Shown piece by piece: positions 1-5,026 of a stretch of DNA of 7,677 bases. This DNA is from Actinomycetota bacterium. GTDB taxonomy: Bacteria; Actinomycetota; Humimicrobiia; Humimicrobiales; Humimicrobiaceae. The stretch covers positions 1 to 7,677 of the forward strand of contig JAMCVO010000215.1 of NCBI GenBank assembly GCA_023475715.1, read 5' to 3'. Each line of letters opens with the position of its first letter. Within the stretch, counting starts at the first letter, position 1. The notes under the pieces are model-generated. The model was not told the DNA's origin and did not search any database. It saw nothing but the letters and a program-made list of their open reading frames with translations. The position numbers and the translations under genes were made by a program.

Positions 1-123
1 TTTACAAAAAGTAATGGAATTACTGAAGGGTTTCATAATAAAATGGAGATGATCTCAAGGCGTGCATATGGGTTTAGAAACTTTGAAAACTACAGGTTGC
101 GTGTTAAAGCCTTGTGTTGTTAG
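1..123 (+). CDS. ISL3-family transposase, C-terminal fragment (gene enters from the left edge)
   Basis: Frame 1 is open from the first base to a TAG at 121-123 and gives 40 residues. They include N-G-I-T-E-G-F-H-N-K followed by R-R-A-Y-G-F-R-N-F. This is the hallmark end of ISL3-family DDE transposases, where the last catalytic Glu lies in an NG-x-(T/A)-E-G-x-N-x-x-K motif ahead of a basic RRAxGFRNFxNFRLR tail. The Glu at codon 9 is the likely third catalytic residue. The start of the gene lies outside the window, so nothing can be said about intactness. The stop codon lies at the first base of the tandem terminal repeat at 121-187, so the coding region runs to the very end of the element, which is usual for compact ISL3 members. 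Confidence 0.85.
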   Translation, partial: FTKSNGITEGFHNKMEMISRRAYGFRNFENYRLRVKALCC

Positions 124-187
124 AGCGGATGCCCCGTTATTTGGTTGAGAGCCTTAGAGCGACTGCCCCGTTATTTGGTTGAGAGCC
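121..187 (+). repeat. Right terminal repeat of the ISL3 element, present twice in tandem
   Basis: Bases 121-153 and 155-187 are a 33-bp direct repeat at 34-bp spacing with two mismatches (128-129 against 162-163). Each copy begins with the TAG stop of the transposase and ends in GGTTGAGAGCC. Read on the minus strand each copy starts GGCTCTCAACC, which resembles ISL3-family terminal inverted repeats (GGCTCT...). The duplication leaves two possible outer ends, at 153 or 187. The left end of the element is outside the window, so the inverted-repeat match cannot be confirmed. Confidence 0.7.
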
Positions 188-252
188 CATATTTTTTGGA
201 TTTTTGATATTGCGTCAAGTCTGGCTGAGCAGTATGGTCAGGATTAAAAATG
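188..252 (+). other. Short remnant between the ISL3 end and the IS110 right end
   Basis: A plus-strand frame is open from 188 to a TAA at 245-247 (D-I-A-S-S-L-A-E-Q-Y-G-Q-D-stop). It could be the 3' end of a gene cut by the ISL3 insertion, but it is too short to identify. If the IS110 element (253-1674) is removed, this stretch joins 1675 onward. Bases 241-252 form the right half of the IS110 target. Confidence 0.25.
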
Positions 253-273
253 AGTCCTAGAATGGCTTGTCAA
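251..273 (-). repeat. IS110 right-end sequence, outer copy (direct repeat with 317-339)
   Basis: On the plus strand TGAGTCCTAGAATG-n2-TTGTCAA occurs at 251-273 and again at 317-339, 66 bp apart, with mismatches only at the two n positions (GC against TT). On the minus strand it reads TTGACAA-n2-CATTCTAGGACTCA and so contains a consensus -35 hexamer, TTGACA (273-268). The 8-mer ATTCTAGG (263-256) is identical to the proposed left donor guide in the bridge RNA (1553-1546). The bases beyond this copy fit the right target guide better than those beyond the inner copy, so this one is taken as the true end. Confidence 0.6.
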
Positions 274-316
274 ATACTTTCTCAACTTTCTAACTTTCGT
301 GCATGAATGAGACATT

Positions 317-339
317 TGAGTCCTAGAATGTTTTGTCAA
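317..339 (-). repeat. IS110 right-end sequence, internal copy
   Basis: This is the second copy of the 23-bp repeat described at 251-273, lying 66 bp inside the predicted element. It has the same TTGACA, ATTCTAGG and CT core and could act as an alternative right end or be a leftover of an earlier one. The bases after its core (CAAATG on the minus strand) match the right target guide poorly. Confidence 0.6.
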
Positions 340-383
340 TAGTTAAAGTAAAATTAAGGCAAAGTGGGACAAATGGGACAGCT

Positions 384-404
384 AAAAAAAGGAATGTCTC
401 ATTC
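384..404 (-). terminator. Candidate intrinsic terminator of the IS110 recombinase gene
   Basis: On the minus strand GAATG-AGA-CATTC (404-392) forms a 5-bp hairpin followed by C and seven T residues (390-384), about 56 bases after the recombinase stop. The stem is short, but the U-run is well placed. The same stem bases also form a perfect 12-bp inverted repeat with 305-316 (GAATGAGACATT at 305-316, its complement at 393-404), giving an alternative long-range pairing. Confidence 0.45.
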
Positions 405-459
405 TTTATCTTATTAGTTTATTATTTGCACAATTGGACAAATAGTTTTAGAAATCCAT

Positions 460-1410
460 TTATGCTTTTATAATATATGGTGTTTTTCTTTTCCATACTG
501 CATAAATCCTATATGCCATTTTTCTGGACCCGGAAAGAGTTGCTTCAGTGTAAGTTTTTCCTTCAGCCATTTTCTTATCATGATGATCCTTAAATTCTTT
601 ATTATGCAGCTGGGCTACAACTGTTGCAAAATAAAGGATATGCCTAAGATGTGGTGAGCCACGTTTTGTAATTCTTGTGTTTCTTTTAAGTGAAGCTCCG
701 CTTTGCTTAACTCTTGGATCAATGCCTGCGAATGCAACAAGAGCCTTTCCAGAGTGAAATCTATCAATGCTTCCAATTTCAGCAATTAATATATCTGCTA
801 TTGTTAGTCCTATACCAGGAATGGAAGTTAATAGTTTTTCAATTGTTCTATCAGTCTCTTTATGCAGATATTTCCTGAGTTTCTTCATGCTGGATTCCAA
901 TGTCTGTCTGCATATTTTAAGTACATCACCAACTACATACTTTTCTTCATCTTCTACAGTACTAAGCCGGCTTATCATACGCCCGACAGACCTTTCCATT
1001 TCTGATAACTTTGATGCAGTCCTGGATATTGATTTAGTAAATAAAAAATCTTCCTTTAACATATATCTTCCTTCACCATGAAGGGCAAGCTTTGCAATAA
1101 TCAGTGCATCGCTCATATCAGTTTTACGGCCTCTTACTGTAACTTTTACAAATTGTTTTGTCGTAATGGGATTTATTAATCTAAAGGGAATAGCTTGTTT
1201 TATACAAGCAAGAGCAAGATTTCTGTGGAAGTATGATGTTGATTCACACGCTATTATTAAGTGCTTATGTTTTTGACTGGCATCATTTAGAAAAGTAATA
1301 ATTGCATTAGTATTGTTTTCAAACTTATAATTTTCTACCTCTTTTCCAGCTCTATTTATCCTGACTCCAATAAGTTCATTTTTCGATACATCAATACCAA
1401 TAATATTCAT
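460..1410 (-). CDS. IS110-family DEDD recombinase (transposase)
   Basis: The 316-residue protein has the two domains of this family. The N-terminal RuvC-like DEDD domain shows GIDVSK (D7), ACES (E56) and RGRKTDMSDA (D98 and D101). A helical linker covers roughly residues 120-185. The C-terminal Tnp_20 domain (about 190-300) contains SIPGIG, FAGIDPR and KQSG, with S237 the candidate nucleophilic serine, then ITKRGSPHLR. IS110 enzymes excise a circle and insert it guided by a bridge RNA encoded in the element; this gene has such an RNA locus directly upstream. The ATG at 1408-1410 follows AGGAGG (1423-1418) with a 7-base gap. Length and motifs look intact and there is no frameshift, so the enzyme may be functional. 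The noncoding RNA lies 5' of the gene, as in the IS110 group and not the IS1111 group. Confidence 0.93.
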   Translation of the reverse strand: MNIIGIDVSKNELIGVRINRAGKEVENYKFENNTNAIITFLNDASQKHKHLIIACESTSYFHRNLALACIKQAIPFRLINPITTKQFVKVTVRGRKTDMSDALIIAKLALHGEGRYMLKEDFLFTKSISRTASKLSEMERSVGRMISRLSTVEDEEKYVVGDVLKICRQTLESSMKKLRKYLHKETDRTIEKLLTSIPGIGLTIADILIAEIGSIDRFHSGKALVAFAGIDPRVKQSGASLKRNTRITKRGSPHLRHILYFATVVAQLHNKEFKDHHDKKMAEGKTYTEATLSGSRKMAYRIYAVWKRKTPYIIKA

Positions 1411-1417
1411 TTATCTA

Positions 1418-1446
1418 CCTCCTATCTTTCTTTAAAGCAAAGAAAG
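1418..1446 (-). promoter_or_regulatory. Ribosome binding site of the IS110 recombinase with an adjacent hairpin
   Basis: On the minus strand a perfect 8-bp hairpin, CTTTCTTT-GCTTT-AAAGAAAG (1446-1426), ends two bases before the AGGAGG Shine-Dalgarno (1423-1418). A strong polypyrimidine tract (1468-1439) precedes it. The hairpin does not cover the Shine-Dalgarno but sits at the edge of the ribosome footprint. It could modulate recombinase translation or separate the bridge RNA from the mRNA; no function is proven. Confidence 0.45.
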
Positions 1447-1485
1447 AAGAGAAAGAGAAGAAAGAAACGAAGATACACAAAGTTA

Positions 1486-1659
1486 GGCCTTCCGAGTGAT
1501 AGAATGCTAAATAGTCTTGTCTGTTATAAGGGGCATTTACCCCAACCTAGAATAAATTACGTATCCTATCCGGAAGACCAGACACTCATTTAATGGACAC
1601 AATTTGTTCCAAGACACTAGTAAGCTGGCTCTTCGTAGATACAGTATAGCTTCTCTCTA
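1486..1659 (-). ncRNA. Candidate IS110 bridge RNA (target-binding and donor-binding loops)
   Basis: Coordinates are approximate: the 5' end is taken as about 7 bases past the junction -10 box and the 3' end as the close of the last stem, giving about 174 nt, similar to the known IS621 RNA. The donor-binding loop has a stem of 1579-1571 with 1494-1486 (9 bp, one G-U), a 3-nt bulge (1497-1495), then 1570-1566 with 1502-1498 (5 bp). An internal loop follows, capped by hairpin GGGG-UAAAUG-CCCC (1543-1530). The G-U pair is a C-A mismatch if the plus strand is transcribed, so minus-strand transcription is favoured. The target-binding loop has stem CCAG/CUGG (1628-1625 with 1581-1578), competing for two bases with the donor stem, and hairpin GGAACAAAUUGUGUCC (1610-1595). 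Guides: left target 1622-1611, right target 1591-1585, left donor 1553-1546, right donor 1524-1521. Confidence 0.72.
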
Positions 1660-1665
1660 AGAGGT

Positions 1666-1671
1666 AATATA
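1666..1671 (-). promoter_or_regulatory. -10 half of an IS110 circle-junction promoter
   Basis: On the minus strand TATATT (1671-1666) lies one base inside the left end and has no recognisable -35 upstream in the inserted state. Joining the right end (TTGACA at 273-268) to the left end through the CT core puts TTGACA 16 bp upstream of TATATT. That creates a sigma-A promoter only in the excised circle, as known for other IS110 elements. Confidence 0.5.
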
Positions 1672-1680
1672 CAGGACACT

Positions 1681-1706
1681 ATTAAAAAGGTGGCCTACTT
1701 TTTAAT
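1681..1706. repeat. AT-rich inverted repeat flanking the IS110 left end
   Basis: ATTAAAAAG (1681-1689) and CTTTTTAAT (1698-1706) form a perfect 9-bp stem with an 8-base loop. It lies 7 bp outside the predicted IS110 end. It has A-runs and T-runs on both strands and may be a weak bidirectional terminator or part of an older element's end. It overlaps the left half of the IS110 target (1684-1673). Confidence 0.4.
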
Positions 1707-1890
1707 AAACTCCAAATTTATCCAAATGTATATAAGCGCAAATCAATATCTTAATTGAGTATTTAAGCTTCGTTTATTACTCATTAATAATTCTAATCTG
1801 ACTGCATCCAATTTGAATGGTTAAATGTAGCACTCAATTTTTTTCAGCATATATCCTCAATATTTTTTGTTTCATACGATTATCAAATCT
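1707..1890. other. AT-rich intergenic region, no gene seen
   Basis: These 184 bp separate the IS110 flank from the stop codon of the dehydrogenase at 1891. I see no convincing open frame, no tRNA and no strong GC-rich hairpin with a U-run downstream of the dehydrogenase. Only short, imperfect AT-rich palindromes are present, such as GAGTA/TACTC near 1760-1785. Confidence 0.5.
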
Positions 1891-3042
1891 TTAGAATTTT
1901 ATTGGTAATTCGACCCATTTTTTCTCTTTATCTGAAATTAAAGCTGCCTCCATAACTTCTTGGACCTTAAATCCTGCATACATATTTGCAAGAGGTTCTT
2001 TAGCTTCTACAATATTGGTTATAAAATCCATTGCATTACCAATATGGCCTCTTATCCAACCAATTGAAAATTTAGGTCCTGGAAATTGTAGTGCAGGTTT
2101 TGGATATCTCTGAACAGTTTCAATAGAAGTAAAGCCTCTTCTTCCACCAATTGGTGTTTCCTCAGCCCTTGTATCATAAACTTCTAAATAATTAGGTTGC
2201 ATACTGTTAAATCTTATTGCACCTTTCTCCCCATGTATTTCTATCCTAAGTTCATCATTTGCTCCTGTTGCAACCTTAGTAGCTTCAATTGTACCCATTG
2301 CTCCATTTTTCATTTCAAATAAAAGTAAAGTAAGATCATCAACCTCAACAGTACAAAGCTCTCCAGGTTTCTCAAGAACTGGTCTTTGCTTCGTAAATAT
2401 CTCAAGCTTTGCAAATATCTTCTTAAAATCTTCAAGTAAAAATCTTATTATATCAATAATATGAGAACCTAAATCAAATAACGATCCTCCACCACAATAC
2501 TTTTTCTCTAGCTTCCAGTACATTGGCCTTGATGAATCTGAATTACCCGAATGAAGATATAAGGCCCTTGTGCTGTAAACTCTGCCTAAAAACCCTTTAT
2601 CAATAAGTTGTTTGGCCCGCATCATTGCAGGTTGATATCTGTATTCAAATGTGATCTGCGAAATTAGATTTTTATGAGAATTGGCAGTGTCTAGTATTTC
2701 TTTAGCTTCAGATAGATTCATGGCAAGTGGTTTTTCACAGTTTACATGCTTTCCAGCTTTTAGTGCTTCTATTATAATTTCTTTGTGCAGGTAATTAGGC
2801 GTGCAAATTTCAATTATATCTATATCTTCTCTAGTAAGAAGATCTTTATAGTTATCTGTAGCAAATTCAAAACCAGCCTGTTCTACTGCTAAATTTGCAT
2901 CATCAATTGGTGATGAGCATACTCCAACCATTTTTAATTTTGCAGGTACAGGATTGTAATAAAATGGCAGATTAAGATATGACAGCGTATGAACTTTTCC
3001 AATAAAACCATAACCAACCATACCTATGCCTAATGTTTTCAT
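1891..3042 (-). CDS. Gfo/Idh/MocA-family NAD(P)-dependent oxidoreductase
   Basis: The 383-residue protein has an N-terminal Rossmann fold with G-Y-G-F-I-G (G10, G12, G15). A CTPNYLHKE segment (about 80-88) follows, then GKHVNCEKPLAMN with the catalytic-type E103-K104-P105. The C-terminal alpha/beta substrate domain carries D190-L-G-S-H194, the conserved Asp/His of the family. Such enzymes oxidise a hydroxyl of a sugar, sugar acid or inositol using NAD(P); the substrate cannot be read here. Residues 30-45 and 160-175 carry small insertions relative to the neighbour at 3757. The ATG at 3040-3042 is preceded by AAGGAGG, and the TAA of the upstream HMA gene is the first part of that Shine-Dalgarno (12 bp between stop and start), so translation is probably coupled. 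It is the last gene of the minus-strand cluster. Confidence 0.92.
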   Translation of the reverse strand: MKTLGIGMVGYGFIGKVHTLSYLNLPFYYNPVPAKLKMVGVCSSPIDDANLAVEQAGFEFATDNYKDLLTREDIDIIEICTPNYLHKEIIIEALKAGKHVNCEKPLAMNLSEAKEILDTANSHKNLISQITFEYRYQPAMMRAKQLIDKGFLGRVYSTRALYLHSGNSDSSRPMYWKLEKKYCGGGSLFDLGSHIIDIIRFLLEDFKKIFAKLEIFTKQRPVLEKPGELCTVEVDDLTLLLFEMKNGAMGTIEATKVATGANDELRIEIHGEKGAIRFNSMQPNYLEVYDTRAEETPIGGRRGFTSIETVQRYPKPALQFPGPKFSIGWIRGHIGNAMDFITNIVEAKEPLANMYAGFKVQEVMEAALISDKEKKWVELPIKF

Positions 3043-3054
3043 TTTTAAGCCTCC

Positions 3055-3354
3055 TTAATATCCATACTCTTTTTCAACTTCTGTTATTGCCTCATCAATT
3101 ATACCCAGAGCTTTTGCTGCAACATTTTCCTCCATGATAAGTGGTGGAGACATTCTTAAGTTATGTTTAGCTAGTATCCAGGCTACACCTTTTTTGAATG
3201 CCTTCTGGTAGACCTTAGCACCGGCTTCAGCATAACCATTCTTATAATTTACTTTTACCTTTATAATTCCCTTTATTTTTCTTAAAGCTTCTTCAATCAG
3301 TAAGCTGCATGACCTGCAATGCATACCTTTTATATAAACAATTTTTTTATGCAT
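3055..3354 (-). CDS. Small heavy-metal-associated (HMA) domain protein, copper chaperone-like
   Basis: The 99-residue protein begins with an HMA ferredoxin-like fold (residues 4 to about 70). It shows YIKGMHCRSC with the metal-binding pair C13-x-x-C16, a loop helix SLLIEEALRKIKGI, and the strand VKVNYKNGYAEA. The remaining 30 or so residues are a charged extension longer than in the usual ~70-residue chaperones. No signal peptide or membrane segment is visible, so it should be cytosolic. HMA proteins bind Cu(I), or sometimes other soft metals, through the two cysteines. The upstream neighbour is a CsoR-like gene 26 bp away, the classic copper-response pairing, but no copper ATPase is present in the window. 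GGAG precedes the ATG at 3352-3354 by 7 bases. The link to the sugar genes on either side is unexplained. Confidence 0.85.
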   Translation of the reverse strand: MHKKIVYIKGMHCRSCSLLIEEALRKIKGIIKVKVNYKNGYAEAGAKVYQKAFKKGVAWILAKHNLRMSPPLIMEENVAAKALGIIDEAITEVEKEYGY

Positions 3355-3380
3355 AATTTCTCCAAATTAAGAATATTGCT

Positions 3381-3584
3381 TTACTTATTTAACAGTTTCG
3401 TTACCCTTAAAATTTCCTGAATCATTTTCTGCTTTTTTTCTTCGTTGTCTGCATTCATGGCATTCTTAAAACAAGTATTCAGATGTCCCTCCATGAGCAT
3501 TTGATGAGCAGATTTTAAAAGCCCGATAACCGCTAAATTCTGCTGCATTATATCTATGCAATAATCGCCTGAAAGCAATGTCAA
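3381..3584 (-). CDS. CsoR/DUF156-family metal-sensing repressor, N-terminally truncated or frameshifted
   Basis: The 67 residues read from a TTG start (3584-3582) correspond to helices 2 and 3 of CsoR-type repressors. The copper ligands are all present with correct spacing: C9 in GDYCIDI, then H34 and C38 in EGHLNTC (25 and 4 residues apart, as in CsoR). The N-terminal helix, which carries part of the DNA-binding surface, is missing; full-length members have about 85-110 residues. The overlapping upstream frame ends K-L-I-N-R-I-K-S-I-R-S-F-Y-stop, with TGA at 3583-3581. It resembles the lost helix, so a single-base change near 3583-3590 could have split the gene. Against this, AAGGAG sits 6 bases before the TTG, and the TTGA stop/start overlap looks like genuine coupling. 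It may be a pseudogene or a short, non-DNA-binding copper protein. The family call is firm; function is not. Confidence 0.7.
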   Translation of the reverse strand: MTLLSGDYCIDIMQQNLAVIGLLKSAHQMLMEGHLNTCFKNAMNADNEEKKQKMIQEILRVTKLLNK

Positions 3585-3756
3585 TAAAAGCTCCTTATGC
3601 TTTTGATCCTGTTGATGAGTTTAATAAAAGAACTCATAACCATATAAATAAGACTTGATTTACATGGTTTTTTGGAACAAATAATTATGCGGAATATGAA
3701 ATCATCAATATTTAAGATCATTTGGTTATGAAGTTTTAAAAAAACTGCTATGTTCT
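3585..3756 (-). promoter_or_regulatory. Region upstream of the csoR-like gene with two successive inverted repeats
   Basis: On the minus strand the first repeat is ACCATGTAAAT / ATTTATATGGT (3668-3658 with 3649-3639, 11 bp including one G-U, loop 8). The second is ATGAGTT / AACTCAT (3637-3631 with 3621-3615, loop 9), extended by GTT/AAC past a one-base bulge. They abut at 3639-3640. They may be an operator or a structured leader. If the csoR-like frame originally began upstream, the second repeat lies in former coding sequence. I see no convincing sigma-A promoter here. A short AT palindrome (3732-3746) follows the dehydrogenase stop but lacks a real terminator U-run. Confidence 0.35.
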
Positions 3757-4914
3757 TTATTTTATTTGAATCCACTTTTCATCACGGGAAGAAATTACTA
3801 CAGCTTCACAAAGTTCCAATTCCCGCAAACCTGCTTTAAAAGTAGGAAACTCAGGCGCAATGCCCTTCTTATAACCATCTTCAGCAATGTATTTATATAT
3901 TTTCGCAAACATCTGTTTTGAGGTATCGGGAAAGCCTTCATTATGCCCGCCCGGATAACTTACTATATTTCTTGCTTCTGCATAAAGCAGGGATGGGTCC
4001 TTCATAATTATTTCATTGCTTCGTTCACGGTGACCTACCCACATCTCATTTGGTCTCTCTGAATCATAAGATATTGCAGCTTTACTTCCATAGATCTCAA
4101 AATACAGTCTGTTTTTTCTTCCTGCTGCAACCTGATTTACTGTGAGCGCACCATGGGCTCCGTTATCAAATCTTAATAATATAGTTGCGTAATCTTCTGT
4201 ATTGATTGGAATATCCTTATAATCACTCGGCTGTAAAAGCTTTCCTGAATAAGTCTCAACTGGTTTAAGAGGTTTTTTTCGAAAAGGGTAAAAAGTTGCA
4301 AAATCAGCACAAACTCTGTTTACATTAATACCGGTTATAAATTCTATTGTATCAAACCAGTGGGAACCAATATCTGCTACCGCGCGTGACTCTCCGCTGA
4401 ACTCTGGTTCCAGACGCCAATTATAGTCTGTATCAAAAAACAGCCAATCCTGCTGATAGGATCCATTTACTGCAAATATTTTACCGAGTAATCCCTCCTC
4501 TATCATTTTTTTTGCCTGATGTATAAGAGGATAAAACCTGACATTGAAGTGTACGGCATTGACCAGATTTTTTTTCTTTGCAAGTTTAACAAGTTCTTCA
4601 GCCTCTGAACTTTTCATAGCCAGAGGTTTTTCACAGATTACATGCTTTCCAGACTCCATTGCTTCTCTGGACATCTGGTAATGCAGATTATTTGGAGTGC
4701 ATATATGCACAGATTGTATCTGGGAATCTGCCAACAATTTCCTGTAATCACCATATGATACCGGCACATTAAGCACTCTGGATTTTTCATCAGCAATCTC
4801 CTGGTTAATGTCTGCAATAGCAGCAATCTCAATATTTCCTAGACGCCGTAGAGCTTCGATATGAAGCGGACCTATAAAACCTGTCCCTATAATGCCTACT
4901 TTTATTTTATTCAT
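3757..4914 (-). CDS. Gfo/Idh/MocA-family NAD(P)-dependent oxidoreductase
   Basis: The 385-residue protein has a Rossmann domain beginning at residue 4 with G10-T-G12-F-I-G15. It also has [21 protein letters not shown] with E95-K96-P97, and the conserved D181-I-G-S-H185 motif of the C-terminal substrate domain. Length and architecture are standard. The N-terminal motifs and the C-terminus (E-A-x-x-I-S-x-x-x-x-K-W) resemble the second dehydrogenase at 1891-3042, so the two are probably paralogues of one broad subfamily. The long substrate domain containing [11 protein letters not shown] and an N-E-G-F segment is typical of sugar dehydrogenases acting with TIM-barrel isomerases. The ATG at 4912-4914 follows GAGGAAGG. 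A candidate promoter lies 59-87 bp upstream, so it can be expressed separately from the isomerase gene. Substrate unknown. Confidence 0.93.
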   Translation of the reverse strand: MNKIKVGIIGTGFIGPLHIEALRRLGNIEIAAIADINQEIADEKSRVLNVPVSYGDYRKLLADSQIQSVHICTPNNLHYQMSREAMESGKHVICEKPLAMKSSEAEELVKLAKKKNLVNAVHFNVRFYPLIHQAKKMIEEGLLGKIFAVNGSYQQDWLFFDTDYNWRLEPEFSGESRAVADIGSHWFDTIEFITGINVNRVCADFATFYPFRKKPLKPVETYSGKLLQPSDYKDIPINTEDYATILLRFDNGAHGALTVNQVAAGRKNRLYFEIYGSKAAISYDSERPNEMWVGHRERSNEIIMKDPSLLYAEARNIVSYPGGHNEGFPDTSKQMFAKIYKYIAEDGYKKGIAPEFPTFKAGLRELELCEAVVISSRDEKWIQIK

Positions 4915-4972
4915 ATATTGACACCTTCCTCTTTAAAGTTTTATAAAAGTTTAGGAATGTTAATTTGTGTAT

Positions 4973-5001
4973 GTTATAAATGTGTATTTATTACTATTCA
5001 A
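4973..5001 (-). promoter_or_regulatory. Candidate sigma-A promoter for the 3757-4914 dehydrogenase
   Basis: On the minus strand TTGAAT (5001-4996) and TATAAC (4978-4973) are separated by exactly 17 bp (matches of 4/6 and 5/6 to consensus). This would start transcription near 4966, about 50 bases before the ATG. The 112-bp gap to the isomerase gene is AT-rich and shows no terminator, so read-through from upstream is also possible. Confidence 0.5.
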
Positions 5002-5026
5002 AGTATTTTTATATATTAATAAATAA

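Larger units (their letters stand above)
253..1674 (-). mobile_element. IS110-family insertion sequence with bridge-RNA left end
   Basis: The ends are inferred from the guides of the bridge RNA, not from inverted repeats, which IS110 elements usually lack. Reading the minus strand, the left end begins CT-GTATATT (core CT at 1674-1673). The right end finishes TTGACAAGCCATTCTAGGA-CT (core CT at 254-253). Counting one copy of the core, the element is about 1420 bp, within the normal range for the family. It holds one recombinase gene (460-1410), a 264-bp noncoding left end carrying the RNA, and a roughly 205-bp noncoding right end. The right end contains a second, internal copy of its own terminal sequence at 317-339. 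The predicted empty site on the minus strand is TAATAGTGTC-CT-CATTTT. The ends remain inference until an empty site or the circular junction is seen. Confidence 0.7.

Noticed and set aside
121..187. Short CRISPR-like array
   Set aside because: There are only two copies, 1 bp apart, with no spacer between them; each carries the transposase stop codon and ISL3 end sequence.
251..339. IS21-type end repeats
   Set aside because: Paired repeats with TTGACA also fit IS21 ends. However, their match to the IS110 bridge-RNA donor guide, and the fit of the flank to the target guide, explain them better.
767..1081. Plus-strand open frame of 104 codons
   Set aside because: It lies entirely antisense to the IS110 recombinase, has no ribosome binding site and shows no family features.
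3581..3775. Minus-strand frame of 64 codons as an independent gene
   Set aside because: It starts inside the end of the 3757-4914 gene, has a low-complexity composition, and only its last dozen codons look meaningful, as the lost start of the csoR-like gene. It is discussed there.
4638..4832. Minus-strand 64-codon frame overlapping the dehydrogenase
   Set aside because: It is a same-strand shadow in another frame of a clear Rossmann-fold gene.
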